Positions 40,730 to 51,395 of a DNA stretch of 64,000 nucleotides are shown in pieces. The first letter of the stretch is position 1; the number at the start of each line of letters is the position of its first letter. The translations under genes were made by a program, and so were the position numbers. The stretch comes from Ceratothoa steindachneri (taxonomy: Eukaryota; Arthropoda; Malacostraca; Isopoda; Cymothoidae). A model generated the notes under the pieces. The model saw nothing but the letters and a program-made list of their open reading frames with translations, ran no database searches and was not told the DNA's origin. The stretch covers positions 74,848,912-74,912,911 of the forward strand of contig OZ018329.1 of assembly GCA_963969495.1 (NCBI GenBank). Reading direction: 5' to 3'.

Positions 40730-43700
40730 GGGCATATTCTTTCAATGGAATTGCCGTGGACTCCGGGCCAACTGGGAGGAGCTGCGGAGGCTCATCTCGT
40801 CCCGTTCCCCGTTAGCTATCGTTTTGCAGGAGACCATGCTAGGCGCGTGCCCCGTGCCCGCCCTTCCGGGGTATAAGGGTCTTGCGACCCCACCACCGTG
40901 GAATGGCCGGGCTGGGAGATGCGCGGTTTACACCCGGCATGATGTCTCCGTTCTTCCTTTCTCTTTAGATACCTCCTTTCAGGCAGTGGCTGTGCAGCTG
41001 CACCTGGATAGGAGGTATACTCTGATTTCTGCGTACATTCCACCGTCAGCTGACTTCGACGCGGGGACTTCCGCCGCGTTCTGGCACGGTTGCCGAGGCC
41101 CTATCTCTTGCTTGGAGATCTGAACGGCAGGCATCCTCTCTGGGGAGATTACTCCATAAATCCCAGAGGACAAGTCCTTGACTATCTGATCGAAGAGCTT
41201 GAGATGGGTGTCCTAAACGTGGATGAGTTTACGCATCACTGTCCGAGAACCGCTTCATTTTCTTGCCTTGACCTATCTTTGTGCTCTTCGGATGCACAGC
41301 CTTATTTTGATTAGGGGTGGTCGATGACCTCCATGGTAGTGATCACTTTCCCATTCAAATATCATTTTCAGGGCAACTGCCGCCTGAGAGACCACCTCGG
41401 TGATGCTTGGCGCGGTGGCCTGCATTTCAGGAAATGACTGAATTCTCTATCTCAGTCGAGGAGTTTAAGTCGGTAGATGAGGCCGTTGATTTCTTCTCCG
41501 GCAACCTCATCCCAGTGGGCCTAACTACTATTCCTAGGACATCTGGCCGTTTTGCACGCCGACCACTCCCATGGTGGTCGCCTGAGTGTGAGACGGCCCT
41601 CAAACAGAAAGGTTATACCTACATGCGCTATAAGCGCCGCCCGAACGATTTCACTGTCGCTGAATTTCGTCGGGCTAGGGCTAGGTTCCGGTATATTTTT
41701 CGAAGCACGCCCGCCGCTCTTCTTGGCGGGCATACGTATCTTCACTTAACGGGAAGACCCCTTTAGCAGAGGTGTGGAAGCAAGTCAAATGGATTCGGGC
41801 AAGTTCTCGTAGGACCCCCCTCCCGTTCTCCAGGAGGATGGGACTGCAATCTCGGACCCCGCGTCCGTGGCGGAATCCTTAGCGACCGCTTTTTTCGCAT
41901 TCTCTAGCCAGGATGCTGCTCCACCAGCATTCAATGCACGTCGTGATGTCGCGGAAGGCCGCCGGCTGGACTTTACCTCCAGAGGCGGAGAACCCTTCAA
42001 CGACAAGTTTACTGTGAGTGAGTTGCGTTCCACTCTCGCTTTGTGCGCGGACACCGCCCATGGTCCGGACGATGTCCCGTACGCCATGCTTCGACACCTG
42101 GGTGAGCGAGGCATGGCCTCTCTGTTAGATTTGTTCAACAGGATCTGGGTGGTAGGTCTTCTCCCAGCCTCCTGGCGAATCGCTACTGTGCTCGCCTTTC
42201 GTAAACCGGGGAGAGATCACTCTACTCCGACCGGTTTCCGCCCAATCTCTCTAACCTCTTGCGTGTGCAAGTTGATGGAGAGATTGGTAAATGTTAGACT
42301 AGCCTTTTTCCTGGACAGCGGAGGCCATCTGTCTTCCGCACAGTGCGGCTTCCGCAAGTTCCGCTCCGCGTCGGATGCTCTGCTCCGACTGGAAAAGGCC
42401 GTCTGCGAGGCTTTCCTTCGTAGACAGCACTACGCTACGGTGTTTTTCGATCTGGAGAAGGCCTATGATACCGCATGGCGATACGGTATCATGGAGACTC
42501 TCTACACAATGGGGGTGAGGGGACGCCTCCCAATGTTTATATCTGAATTTTTGAGAGATCGTCGATTCCGCGTACGGGTGGGGGGAGCCCTCTCCGGCCC
42601 AAAGGAGCAGGAAGAGGGTGTCCCGCAGGGAAGTGTCCTCAGTGTCACACTCTTTGCCCTGAGCATCAACGGCATCACCTCGGTGCTGCCGGAAGATGTT
42701 CTCGCTACGCTCTACGTGGACGACCTTTCGATCTCTTTTGGCGCGGCCCAGATGCCAACTGTGGAGCGTCGACTCCAACAAGCAGTGAACCGCGTCTCTC
42801 ACTATGCCGAAGCGCAAGACTAAGGTGGTGCACTTTTGATGCCATCCACGGCTCTACCCAGACCCAGACTTGTTTCTTAACGCGGTACGCCTGGAAGTGG
42901 TGGAATCGCACCGTTTCCTTGGTCTTGTGTTTGACCGACGCCTCACCTACGAGGCTCATATTTGCAGCCTTAGTCTCTTGTACCCGCGCCATGGATATTC
43001 TCCGTTCCGGGACGTTCAGCGCTTGGGTGCTGAACGGGGTTCTGCTTTACTTTTTTACCGATCCTTTGTTCGTTCGAAGCTCTACTACCGATGCGAGTTT
43101 TATGCATCCGCAGCTGAGCGGTTATTGCGGAAGGTGGATTCGATCCCCACATCCGACCTTGCCTTGCGACCGGTGCCTTTCGCACTTCCCCCATTGCTAG
43201 CCTACTAGTCGATGCTGGAGAGATGCCACTCGCTCTACGCCGCGTGCAGTGCATCACCCGCCTGTACGCGCGAGCCCGGCGCCTCTCTCACTCTCCAACA
43301 GCTCCCACTGTATCCACAGCTGATCTCGACGGTGCCAATGCCGCCGAGAGACCCCAGTCATACCCTATTCCTTTTGGTTTTATGGCCAGGAAACTCCTTC
43401 GAGAGCTAGATATATCTCTCGGGCAGGTGGCGCCCCTGGTTCCGCCCAGGACGCCAACCTGGAGGGTACCACATTTGGCTATTTGTCGCTACGCCTCTGC
43501 TCCCAAAGCTTGTACAGCGCCGGGAGTATTGCGTTCGACCTTTTTGGAGCACACCTCGTGTCACTCTGGAACCGTGTCAGTGTATACGGATGGCTCCAAG
43601 TCCGAAGAGGGGGTCGGCTTCCACGCGTATCCCCTCTGTTTGAAGTCAGCGGGGCGCTGCGTCTGTCTTCACGGCCGAGCTGGTGGTAATACACCACTCG

Positions 43701-44382
43701 GTACGGGAGATTACGCGACGTGTCCTGTTCGGAGACCGGATTGTAATCTATAGCGACTCAGAAAGCGCCCTGAGTGCTCTCGGGGCATCGGAATCTCCGC
43801 ATCCCCTGGTTCGCGATATCCGTGACGTCACGGTTTTGGCGAGCCGGGCGGATTTCGAGATTATCTTCTGCTGGGTTCCTGGACATATAGGAATTGCGGG
43901 AAATGAGCGCGCCAAAGAGTCCGCGAGGACTGCGACCGGACCAGCGTTTCGCTCTTCCTCACACCGACTACATGGTAGGAATACGGGCAGCTCTTCGGAC
44001 TGCTTGGCAAAGAAGATGGGAGACGGTCGGAGGGAACTTAAAGTTGCGTGCCATTGCGCCGCGAATGTTCTCATGGACCTATCCCCGAATGCCGCGACGG
44101 CTTCATGTCGCTTTCTGTCGTCTCCGAATCCGACACCCTCGTGAGACGCATCGTTATTTGATGGAGCGCTTGCCTTCGCCCTATTGTGACTACTGCGTCG
44201 TTCCCCATACTGTTCGGCACATTCTTGTCGAAGGTCCCAGTCTGAGTGATCTTCGCGCACGTTGCCTGTCACGCTACCGGGATGGGCGGGGTCGCTACCG
44301 CCAGTCCCTTGTACTCGGGACGAGTGCGTGCACTGATGGACTTTTTGGGAGAGGCCGGCCTTCTCCCTTTTATTTTATTTAA
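40730..44382 (+). pseudogene. LINE copy B ORF2: endonuclease, RT, RNase H (broken)
   Basis: Begins FFQWNCRGLRANWEELRRLI at 40738, the start typical of I/Nimb endonucleases, with LQETMLG and LLLGDLNGRHPLWGDYS (41100-41155). The endonuclease end is near 41360. The longest intact stretch, 318 codons at 41867-42823, covers most of RT: FRPISLTSCVCKLME, FFDLEKAYDTAWRYG, GVPQGSVLSVTLF and YVDDLSISFG. RNase H lies at 43570-43900 (VYTDGSKS, YSDSESALSAL, CWVPGHIGIAGNERAKE), with its Asp and Glu residues split over two frames. A C-terminal CDYCVVPHTVRHILVE segment ends at 44382. Five or more frame changes. Confidence 0.85.
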
Positions 44383-44645
44383 CTAGGTTTTGTTGTTTTC
44401 TTTGTAGGTCGCACGCTCCTACGCCGGGGGGAGGCGGACCTCCCGGACAAGGCGCTGTCGCCTTCGAGGACTTATTGGAGGAGGTTGGGCTCGCCATGCG
44501 AGTCTTGCTTCCTAATTTTCACCTTCCCTTTTTATCGTTGTTTTGTTTTCAAATTTTTATTTTAAAGTAGCCTAGAGCTAGGCTGTTTGTTTGTGGCGAC
44601 TTATGCCCTAGTGGGCAGTTGCCAGATAACCCCTTAAAAAAAAAT

Positions 44646-46010
44646 CCCCAATTATTGATTTTCCAAATTCTATTGGTTTCATATTTTTAGGGTTTTTTTC
44701 ATGATATCCGGCCGAGCATGTCAGCATGGTCTTCTAAAGCAAAAGGAAGTTTATCTTCGATCTGTGTAGCTTCTATCTTAATACCATCTTCATTATATGT
44801 ATTAACCTCTTTATTTTGGATTTTGCAAGGATCTCTTAGCTTATTAATATATTTCCATTATAAGTTCTTATTTTTATTGTCTTTATTCATTATACTGTTT
44901 GTTAGGTTAATTTCATTACTCTTTTGCTTCCTTCACAAGTTTTTGCACATAGTATTTTTGTTTATAATATTCATCTTCAAATTTTTCCTGTCATTTCTTT
45001 TATGTTTATTAAATCGTCTTCTTTTGCTAATATTTTTTAGAATTTGCTCTGTCACCGAGAGGCTTAATTGTTTCTTGTTTTTTTTTTAATGTAATGTGTT
45101 TTGTAACCTCCATAGTTTTTTTTGCAGTATTTAAAATGAGAGAATCCAGATTCTAAAGGTTTATATCATAGGGATTCATCAGGTTACTAGTTATTTTATC
45201 AAATTCTTGAATGAAATCTTCCCGTTTTATCATTTATATTGAAAATTTCTATTTTTTTCTTAGTATTATATTCCTCCTTTATGTTTCTTATCTTGAATCT
45301 TGTTGTAATCATGTTATGATCTGATAGGTCATATATATATCCTTGTTTTCATCAATTTTCATATCCACAAAGTTATTATAGAAATTGGATTTATCAGTAC
45401 AAAATCTATACAACTCTTTTGGTTTCTTGCCTGTCAAGTAATTTCACCAGTGCATCTATCATCTGCATTTAATAGAACCAGGTTGTGGGATTCCATAATC
45501 TCCAGAACCAATTTCCCATTGAAATTCAAATTTGGGGGCTCCAAGAAGCCAATATGACCATTAAAATCTCCCAAGAGTATTATTGGTTTATCAGGATCTA
45601 TATTTTTTATGATATTGTTTATCTCTTGTTTTATCGTATTATATTTTTATTTATCATTTACAGAGAGATACGAGTATATCAGTATGATATTAATTGCAAA
45701 ATTCTTATGTTTACTTGTCACATAAAGAATATAACTATTCTTTGTATGTACTTTGCTTATCTAAAATAATGTTATTCCTAGACATTACTGTCAATCCCCC
45801 TCCCTTTAGTTCTTTGCTTTTAATATTATAAACATAATTTAATTCATCATTGAATTTAATACTGTCTCCTCGTTGAGGGGTTTTAGTTAAGCATATAATT
45901 TGAAGTTCGTTGATTACAATATTTTCTAAGTCTAATAATTTTTCTCGTTTTAAGTCTTGTACGTTGATTAGGTTTATGGTTAGGTATTTTTGTCATAAGC
46001 ATTATTGCTG
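44646..46010 (-). pseudogene. PHD-type LINE ORF2 fragment: endonuclease and pre-RT linker
   Basis: On the minus strand from about 46000: NLINVQDLKREKLLDLEN and KELKGGGLTVMSRNN (45835-45780), then IILLGDFNGHIGFL (about 45590-45550) and LSDHNMITTRFKIRN (about 45330-45290), the endonuclease boxes. The linker FWKYINKLRDPCKIQNKE (about 44850-44800) is of the kind found just before LINE RTs. Many stops and shifts. RT itself is missing: the sequence ends where LINE copy B begins at 44645. AT-rich composition sets it apart from copy B. The clade may be CR1/Daphne-like (inference from the PHD ORF1). Confidence 0.65.
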
Positions 46011-46030
46011 TCTAAGTTTCTTTCCTTCTC

Positions 46031-46228
46031 TCATTCTTTTAGAGTAAGATCTGGAGCAGTACCTACTATTTTATAGCTAGGTATGTCGGCATTTTTAAGA
46101 TTTTTTCCTAATTTAAGTATGTCATACTTTTGCTTTGTATATATAAATCTTACCTTGATTGGTCTCGGCCTATTTTGATCATCCAATTTTTTTCCTATTC
46201 TATTTATACTTTCTATTTGTTTCTTCAT
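46031..46228 (-). pseudogene. PHD-type LINE ORF1, C-terminal part (after the mariner insertion)
   Basis: Encodes KKQIESINRIGKKLDDQNRP and IKVRFIYTKQKYDILKLGKN, the RRM-like segment of LINE ORF1 proteins (xRPRPIKVxF...), ending at a stop at 46031. Its N-terminal half lies beyond the mariner at 47534-48017. Confidence 0.65.
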
Positions 46229-46232
46229 TATA

Positions 46233-47531
46233 CGTAGGTGAGTCAAAAAGTTCTCAGACAAATGGCAGATTATTGAAATGTTCGATTTTGTACAAGTAAA
46301 TACAGGGTCAAACACGACTTTCATGTTTTCTGAACAATTCCTACAAAATTCGTCATTCAATTTGTCGAGACTCTTTGTATTAGATGTGCTTCAAAAAGGT
46401 TACTTTTTTGAACCCATAAAATGGCAAATTTTGAGATAAGAGCGAACATTAAATTCCTGACTAAACTTGATTGGAAGCCGGTTAAGATTATTGACGCTCT
46501 ACAACAGGTTTATGGTGACTCTTCGCCATGTAGAGCGGTAGTTTACGACTGGATTAAGCGCTTCAAGGGGGGCAGAGAAGTTGAAGATGATCCACGTGAA
46601 GGGAGACCCTCCACCTCCATTAACCCAGAAAATGTCGAGCTTGTGAGGAATCTAGTGGATAAAGATCGCCGTATTACTATTGATGAAGTTGCCAATGCAT
46701 GTGAAATCTCTCATGGCTCAGCATTTGGAATTCTAACTGAAAATCTTGGCCTGAGCAAGCTTTCAGCACGTTGGGTCCCAAAAGCGTTGCGAGAAGACCA
46801 GCTGAATCATAGGGCCAACCTTTCTTTGGCTATTTTGACCAAGATTGAAGCAAACGAGGATAGTTTTTTTGAGCGCCTCGTAACGGGAGATGAAACTTGG
46901 GTGTATCAGTTTGATCCTGAAAGTAAAAATCAATCAAAAGAGTGGCACCCAAGGGAAGCAGCAGGGCCTATCAAGTTCAAGACAGAGAGGTCCGTTAAGA
47001 AGATAATGGCTACAGTTTTTTGGGATTCGGAGGGAATTATTTTAATAGACTTCTTAGAAGGACAAAAAACTGTTACATCCAGCTATTACGAAGGAGTTTT
47101 AAGGAAGCTGAAAACTTCAATAGCCAAAAAACGACGAGGAAAGCTCCACAAGCAAATCTTGTTCCACCATGACAATGCCCCTGCACATTCGTCCAAAGCT
47201 GTGAGATCTCAGCTACGGGAATTTCGATGGGAAACTCTTGCTCATCCCCCTTATAGCCCTGATTTAGCACCCTCTGACATTTTTCTGTTTCCAAATTTAA
47301 AGGGACACCTAAAAGGAACCCGGTTTCAATCATTAGATGAAGCAAAAAAGCAGGTCATTACTTGGTGCCAGAGACAACCCCGTGAATTCTACAAAGATGG
47401 TCTTTACCGTTGGATTCATAGATTAAGAAAGTGTATAGATGTTAATGGGGCTTATGTAGAAAAATGATTACAGTATTATTACAAATAAAAATTTTATGCC
47501 ATTTATCTGAGAACTTTTTGACTCCCCCTCG
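46233..47531 (+). mobile_element. mariner transposon, complete (1299 bp)
   Basis: TIRs of about 35 bp: left CGTAGGTGAGTCAAAAAGTT (46233), right, inverted, CGAGGGGGAGTCAAAAAGTT (ending 47531), 31 of 35 positions equal. It is flanked by TA dinucleotides (46231-46232, 47532-47533), the mariner target duplication. It contains one uninterrupted transposase gene. It is inserted in antisense orientation in ORF1 of a decayed LINE, and the two ORF1 halves read on across it. Confidence 0.95.
46421..47467 (+). CDS. mariner transposase, intact, 348 aa
   Basis: DDD/D-type cut-and-paste transposase. Length matches the family (about 345-350 aa). The N-terminal half has two helix-turn-helix motifs (residues about 1-110; IRANIKFLTKLDWKP, RAVVYDWIKRFKGG, ITIDEVANACEISHGSA), followed by the linker WVPKAL (WVPHEL in many mariners). 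The catalytic triad is visible: Asp in TGDETWVYQF (near 156), Asp in HHDNAPAHSS (near 248), and Asp in YSPDLAPSD 34 residues later, giving the D34D spacing that defines mariner. No stop or shift; the start is the first ATG, 188 bp from the left TIR end. The intact frame suggests a recent insertion and possible activity. Confidence 0.96.
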   Translation: MANFEIRANIKFLTKLDWKPVKIIDALQQVYGDSSPCRAVVYDWIKRFKGGREVEDDPREGRPSTSINPENVELVRNLVDKDRRITIDEVANACEISHGSAFGILTENLGLSKLSARWVPKALREDQLNHRANLSLAILTKIEANEDSFFERLVTGDETWVYQFDPESKNQSKEWHPREAAGPIKFKTERSVKKIMATVFWDSEGIILIDFLEGQKTVTSSYYEGVLRKLKTSIAKKRRGKLHKQILFHHDNAPAHSSKAVRSQLREFRWETLAHPPYSPDLAPSDIFLFPNLKGHLKGTRFQSLDEAKKQVITWCQRQPREFYKDGLYRWIHRLRKCIDVNGAYVEK

Positions 47532-47533
47532 TA

Positions 47534-48017
47534 TTTAAGTCCAGTCTTAAGTAGACCCTTGCAGAATTGCTCATCTTATTTCTTACTTTCCTCTATTGTT
47601 TCAGAGAGGATTCCTTTACATTATATATTATGAGATAATTTTTTTTATTTCCGTGATTAGATTTTGATTACCAATATCTTCTCTAAACATCCCTTGTAAT
47701 TCTTGTCCCAATTCGATTTTCATATTCATTCTTTCTTCCATTTTGTGAAGTTGCATTTTCAGTGTATCGTTTTAATCTCTAAGAGCTTTGTTTTCCTCCT
47801 AATATTTTGTTGTGTTTGGCTAAATTTGCTAGATTTTTTTTGTGCAGTCGTTACAGTACCATTGTAGTTTCACATTTCCTTTATTTAACATATTATATTC
47901 CTCTATCATCATTTTAATGCATCCACTATGGTACCATATATTACAGAGGTCACAATGTATTCCTCTATCTTCATCTTTCACCACTTTTTTACACTTTCCA
48001 CAATAGTCAGCTGCCAT
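47534..48017 (-). pseudogene. PHD-type LINE ORF1, N-terminal part
   Basis: Starts MAADYCGKCKKVVKDEDRGI at 48017. A PHD-like zinc finger is complete: CGKC, HCDLCNIWYHSGC and WYCNDC give the C4-H-C3 pattern. After a stop at 47829 the frame continues weakly through a charged, coiled-coil-like part (KMEERMNMKIELGQE near 47740) to the mariner. PHD-finger ORF1 proteins occur in CR1-group LINEs. Confidence 0.7.
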
Positions 48018-48242
48018 TTATTAAAAGAAAAGCGGGGGGGGGGCACAATTAAAGGGGGATATCATTTTGAAATTCCCTACAAAATGATATATAATACAAT
48101 AAGATGCTACCCCAAAGCGCAAAAATCGTGCACCACTAAGTTTGACAATTACCGACATTAATTTGCTTTGGTTTTATTTGATTATTTTTAAAATTGACGT
48201 TTTTGAGAGGGTTGTTAAGTTTTATATCTTAATTGCATTTCC

Positions 48243-49217
48243 GGTAATACTTCAGTTTAGGGGCGCTCTTTCTGGGCTACAATTTGGGCCTTAAGACGTC
48301 AGACGTCCAAAGGCGAAGCCCCTCATTTCGAAAGTAACTAAATATGTTAATTTTTGTCGAAAATAGCCTAAAGTAGGCGACATTATCGTCTTTATTATTT
48401 CGATAAACGTGCAGAGCCGATCGCACGTTAATAAAAAAAAAGACAATAGCGCCGCCTAATTTAGGCTATTACCGCCAAAAATTAAAAAAATATTAGTTAC
48501 TTTGGACTTTGATTTCAGCCGAAATCAATCGGGGAACCAAGTTGCTTTTATGTTTCGTTCAGAAGCGCAGAAACGATTTGTTAAAATCGTGAAGGGGATT
48601 GCAGGGCGATCCCCTTCATGAGCCATAACTCGAAATTAGTCAAAAGAGGTGAAACATATTGGAACATGGACGGAATATTATGCGGCCAGGACCGGGGAAC
48701 AGCGAAAGCGAGCGCGTGACACAGATCTTCATTCTGGTTTAGCCTATTTCCACCTTTCACTATTATAATTGAGTTGCGCTTCGTTTAAATGAGACCACGA
48801 TCTATAGAAAAGTCTATTAAATTGACCAAGGAATTAAGACAAGTCGTATTGAAGTCGAACAAATCGTATTTACAGGTATCGCGCTCTTTTAACTGCTCGG
48901 TTTCAGGGTTGCCAATGTTTGGAATAAGGTTGAATTAAGGTTTCCAGTGTGTGAAATTAATGGTTTAGTTTCACCAAAATGTTAAACGAAACATACAAAG
49001 TTTAATACATCAGTAATTATAAAAAAATCAATGCATTACTAAATAATATAATTAAGTAGAAGTGCAGGCATTTACTAAATAATAAAGAAGGAAAAAAACA
49101 AAACAAATACAACGCCGTGATTGGCCCCCTTTGAAGCTACCGTCTAATGTCATAAGGCCTAGATTGTGGCCCAGAAACAGCGCCCCCCTATCGTGCGCCC
49201 TAAACTGAAGCATTACC
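48243..49217. mobile_element. 975-bp TIR element, unclassified, with internal foldback
   Basis: The ends are GGTAATACTTCAGTTTAGGG (48243) and, inverted, GGTAATGCTTCAGTTTAGGG (ending 49217). Inverted similarity continues for about 70 bp (GCGCT..TTCTGGGC, GGCCTTAnGAC). Flanks GCATTTCC (48235-48242) and GCATTTTC (49218-49225) look like an 8-bp target duplication with one mismatch. There is no transposase ORF. Inside, 48331-48503 forms a long imperfect inverted repeat (AAGTAACTAA...TTAGTTACTT). The TIR start does not match hAT (CAG..), Tc1/mariner or piggyBac ends I know. Confidence 0.7.
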
Positions 49218-49352
49218 GCATTTTCTTAAATAAGGGTAGTCTAGTTTCAATCACAATTCACTAATCGAATGAGCGTTATAGCCACTAGCCAATAAAAGAG
49301 CCATTAATAATTTGGGTGAAACTTCAGAAAATCTACGCAGTGTGTTTTTGTA

Positions 49353-49560
49353 GTAAAAACAGTACTAATGGTGTTTGTAGGCATTCTAGTCGTCATTTAC
49401 GGCTTTGGTCAGGTGCGGAAAGCACTTATTTTTAAGATACTAGCACTCTGACTACGACTATTCGCAGCAATACTATCTTAAAATTAACTGCTTTCGCGCG
49501 AAAACGAAGCCGTAAATGATGACTAAAATGCCTAAAAACATCATAAGTACTGTTTTTACG
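49353..49560. repeat. 208-bp foldback (long imperfect hairpin)
   Basis: The left arm 49353-49408 (TAAAAACAGTACTAATGG, GGCATTCTAGTCGTCATTTA) pairs with the right arm 49505-49560. Inner segments (GCGGAAAGCACTT..AAGATACTAG and CTATCTTAAAA..CTTTCGCGC) pair as well, so nearly the whole element is one stem. It could be a MITE or an arthropod hairpin-type repeat. A half copy lies at 50142-50218. Confidence 0.7.
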
Positions 49561-50141
49561 TACTTAATATTTATTTCTAGATTATTCATATATGCGTTTG
49601 GTTAGTGGAAGCCATTATCGAGCCGCGCACTGGGTTGTCATTATGGGGGGGGGCTCCTCCCCAATACCCACCTGCTCGCCGCCTCAGGAACAAGTATGTA
49701 CAACGAAACCTTATCTAAAACCCTTATTAGTATTAATTTGAAAGCCTAGCATTAGGTTCGAATCCAAAGAAAAACAAACTTACTATTTAATGCTGGGGAT
49801 ATTATAATCAAGTTGTACCTGTCGCAACGCTTCGCTTTCAAGATGAGGCTATAATTTTGACAAAAGTCTATTAAGTTTATCGAGGAATTATGAGAAGTCT
49901 TATTAAAGATTAAAAATTTAAATACGCAAAAGATGACTCCATTAAGAACGTTAATCAAACTGATTTGGGCGCGAAAATAGAAAGCGGCGCTCTTATAAAA
50001 AATCTGTATCCAAGTTGCCATTGTGTGAATTAAGTGCGAATTAAAAGTTGCCAGTGTGTGAAAATAATGGTCTATTGTCACATTAAGAGAAGGCAAGGCT
50101 GACGTATTAAAAATTTCAATTTTAATCCCATCAAGGTTTAG
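49561..50141. other. unassigned sequence with a G/C hairpin
   Basis: No coding signal; an open frame on the minus strand (50315-49752) is low-complexity and shows no family features. A GGGGGGGGCTCCTCCCC block is at 49645-49661, resembling other G/C hairpins in the window. Confidence 0.4.
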
Positions 50142-50218
50142 TATCTTAAATGTACTTTTCGCGCCAAACCGAAACCATAAATGACGACTGGAATGCCTAA
50201 AAAGACCACTAGTACTTG
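50142..50218. repeat. half copy of the foldback element
   Basis: TAGTATCTTAAATGTACTTT, CGCGCC, CATAAATGACGACTGGAATG and CCTAAAAAGACCACTAGTAC match the right half of 49353-49560 with about 15-20% differences. The left half is absent. Confidence 0.55.
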
Positions 50219-50845
50219 TATAACAATATAAATGCGGTGTGGGTCTTCTGAAGTTTGACCAAAATTTACATTTTTTAGGTACTTTCGAAATGGGGGCTTC
50301 GCCCCCATACCCCAAACTTAATTGTGCAATGTTGCACCCCCCGTCCCCCGCAACTTAAAAAACAAACAAACTCGTAATATTCCTAATTCGAATGCCTAAC
50401 ATCAGATTCGAATGCAAAAGGCGATTGCTAAATGTCGTTAGGCCTCTAGTTTTTCTAGCGCGTTCCTTGACTACAGCCATATAAGCCACCTTCATTTGAC
50501 CACAAAAGAAAACAGTTTCGTTTCCTTACCTTTGTTTACCTTGCAATGTTTCATTTCACGTTTGTCGCACCGAAATTTACCTGAATTATTTAATTTCAGA
50601 ATAGCGTTACACTTGGACAGTTATACATGTCTTTAAGAATACCGTGAACAACTAAAAATGCCACAGTAGACTCGCGATTGCACAGAACTTTAGTAAGAAA
50701 AGCGTTCGAGATTGAGATCGCACCCTCCTTCACAGGTCATTTGGAACAAAAGTAAAAATCGCTGGTAGAAAATGTATATTGCGTCGAAAGCTATCTGACT
50801 TGCGATTGGTCATAAATGATTTCGTGGCAGGTTATGCATGCGCAG
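50219..50845. other. unassigned sequence with a GGGGGCTTCGCCCCC hairpin
   Basis: A perfect G5/C5 hairpin with CTTCG-type loop at 50291-50306 is followed by ATACCCC. The rest is AT-rich and shows no gene. Confidence 0.4.
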
Positions 50846-50945
50846 GTGTGTCGCTGCCGACTCGCGCATGAGTCGGGGGGTCGTAGCCGATTCGCGCATG
50901 CGTCGGTGGGTCGTAGCCGATTCGCGCATGCGTCGGCGGCTCGCT
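50846..50945. repeat. CpG-rich 30-bp tandem repeat containing CGCGCATGCG
   Basis: Just over three units of about 30 bp (GGGTCGTAGCCGATTCGCGC then ATGCGTCGGT); the first unit is diverged. Each unit has a CGCGCATGCG/CATGCGC-type palindrome close to the NRF-1 binding consensus (YGCGCAYGCGCR). The sequence is unusually CpG-rich for its surroundings. It may mark a promoter or may simply be a minisatellite. Confidence 0.65.
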
Positions 50946-51395
50946 GCTTGGCGGAAGAGGAAAGAAGACATAACGAGAAGACAGAGTAGAGAGTTCTCCG
51001 GAATTTGAAAAAGTAACAAAATTTCGATAAAATAAGTTTCTTTCGAATTGCATAAAAAAGGTATTATTAGAGGGCTCTAAATCCCCGGGAATGACGGAGC
51101 GATCGTCTTAAATTACCCCCTTTTAATGGTAGAGGTTTGTATCCTCACATTCTCTGCTATTTGTAAGTAAGTAGCAGTATAGACAATTAGATAAACAGAA
51201 CATTAGGATCGAATTCAAAGGCGGTTGCCAGACGTTGTTAGAGCAAATTCTTGACTTCCAATATTACATAACACAGCCCCCAATGCTAATTAAATCAATA
51301 TTATTTTCTTTAATATTCAATAATATAAAATATCCGCCCATTTGGGTCGGAGCACTGCATAAAAACAATGAACATTAAGAACACCTAACAACGTC
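50946..51395. other. unassigned AT-rich sequence
   Basis: No gene or transposon signal seen between the 30-bp repeat and LINE copy D. Confidence 0.4.

Larger units (their letters stand above)
37806..44645 (+). mobile_element. I/Nimb-like LINE, copy B (full length, decayed)
   Basis: Plus-strand copy of the same family as copy A, 6.84 kb. It starts with CCCCGTAAGGGGCGCGG and ends after the conserved GGCGACTTATGCCC block with an A-run at about 44636-44644. The 5' UTR runs to 38320; the ORF1 and ORF2 remnants follow. It sits between a hairpin/oligo-C block on the left and a decayed PHD-type LINE on the right. No clear target duplication was found. Confidence 0.85.

Noticed and set aside
37780..44665. 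target duplication CCCCAATT around LINE copy B
   Set aside because: The left CCCCAATTGATT lies 26 bp from the 5' end and the right CCCCAATTATTG is not aligned with it; probably coincidence with the C-run.
50846..50945. CRISPR-like array
   Set aside because: Units are contiguous and similar throughout, with no unique spacers.
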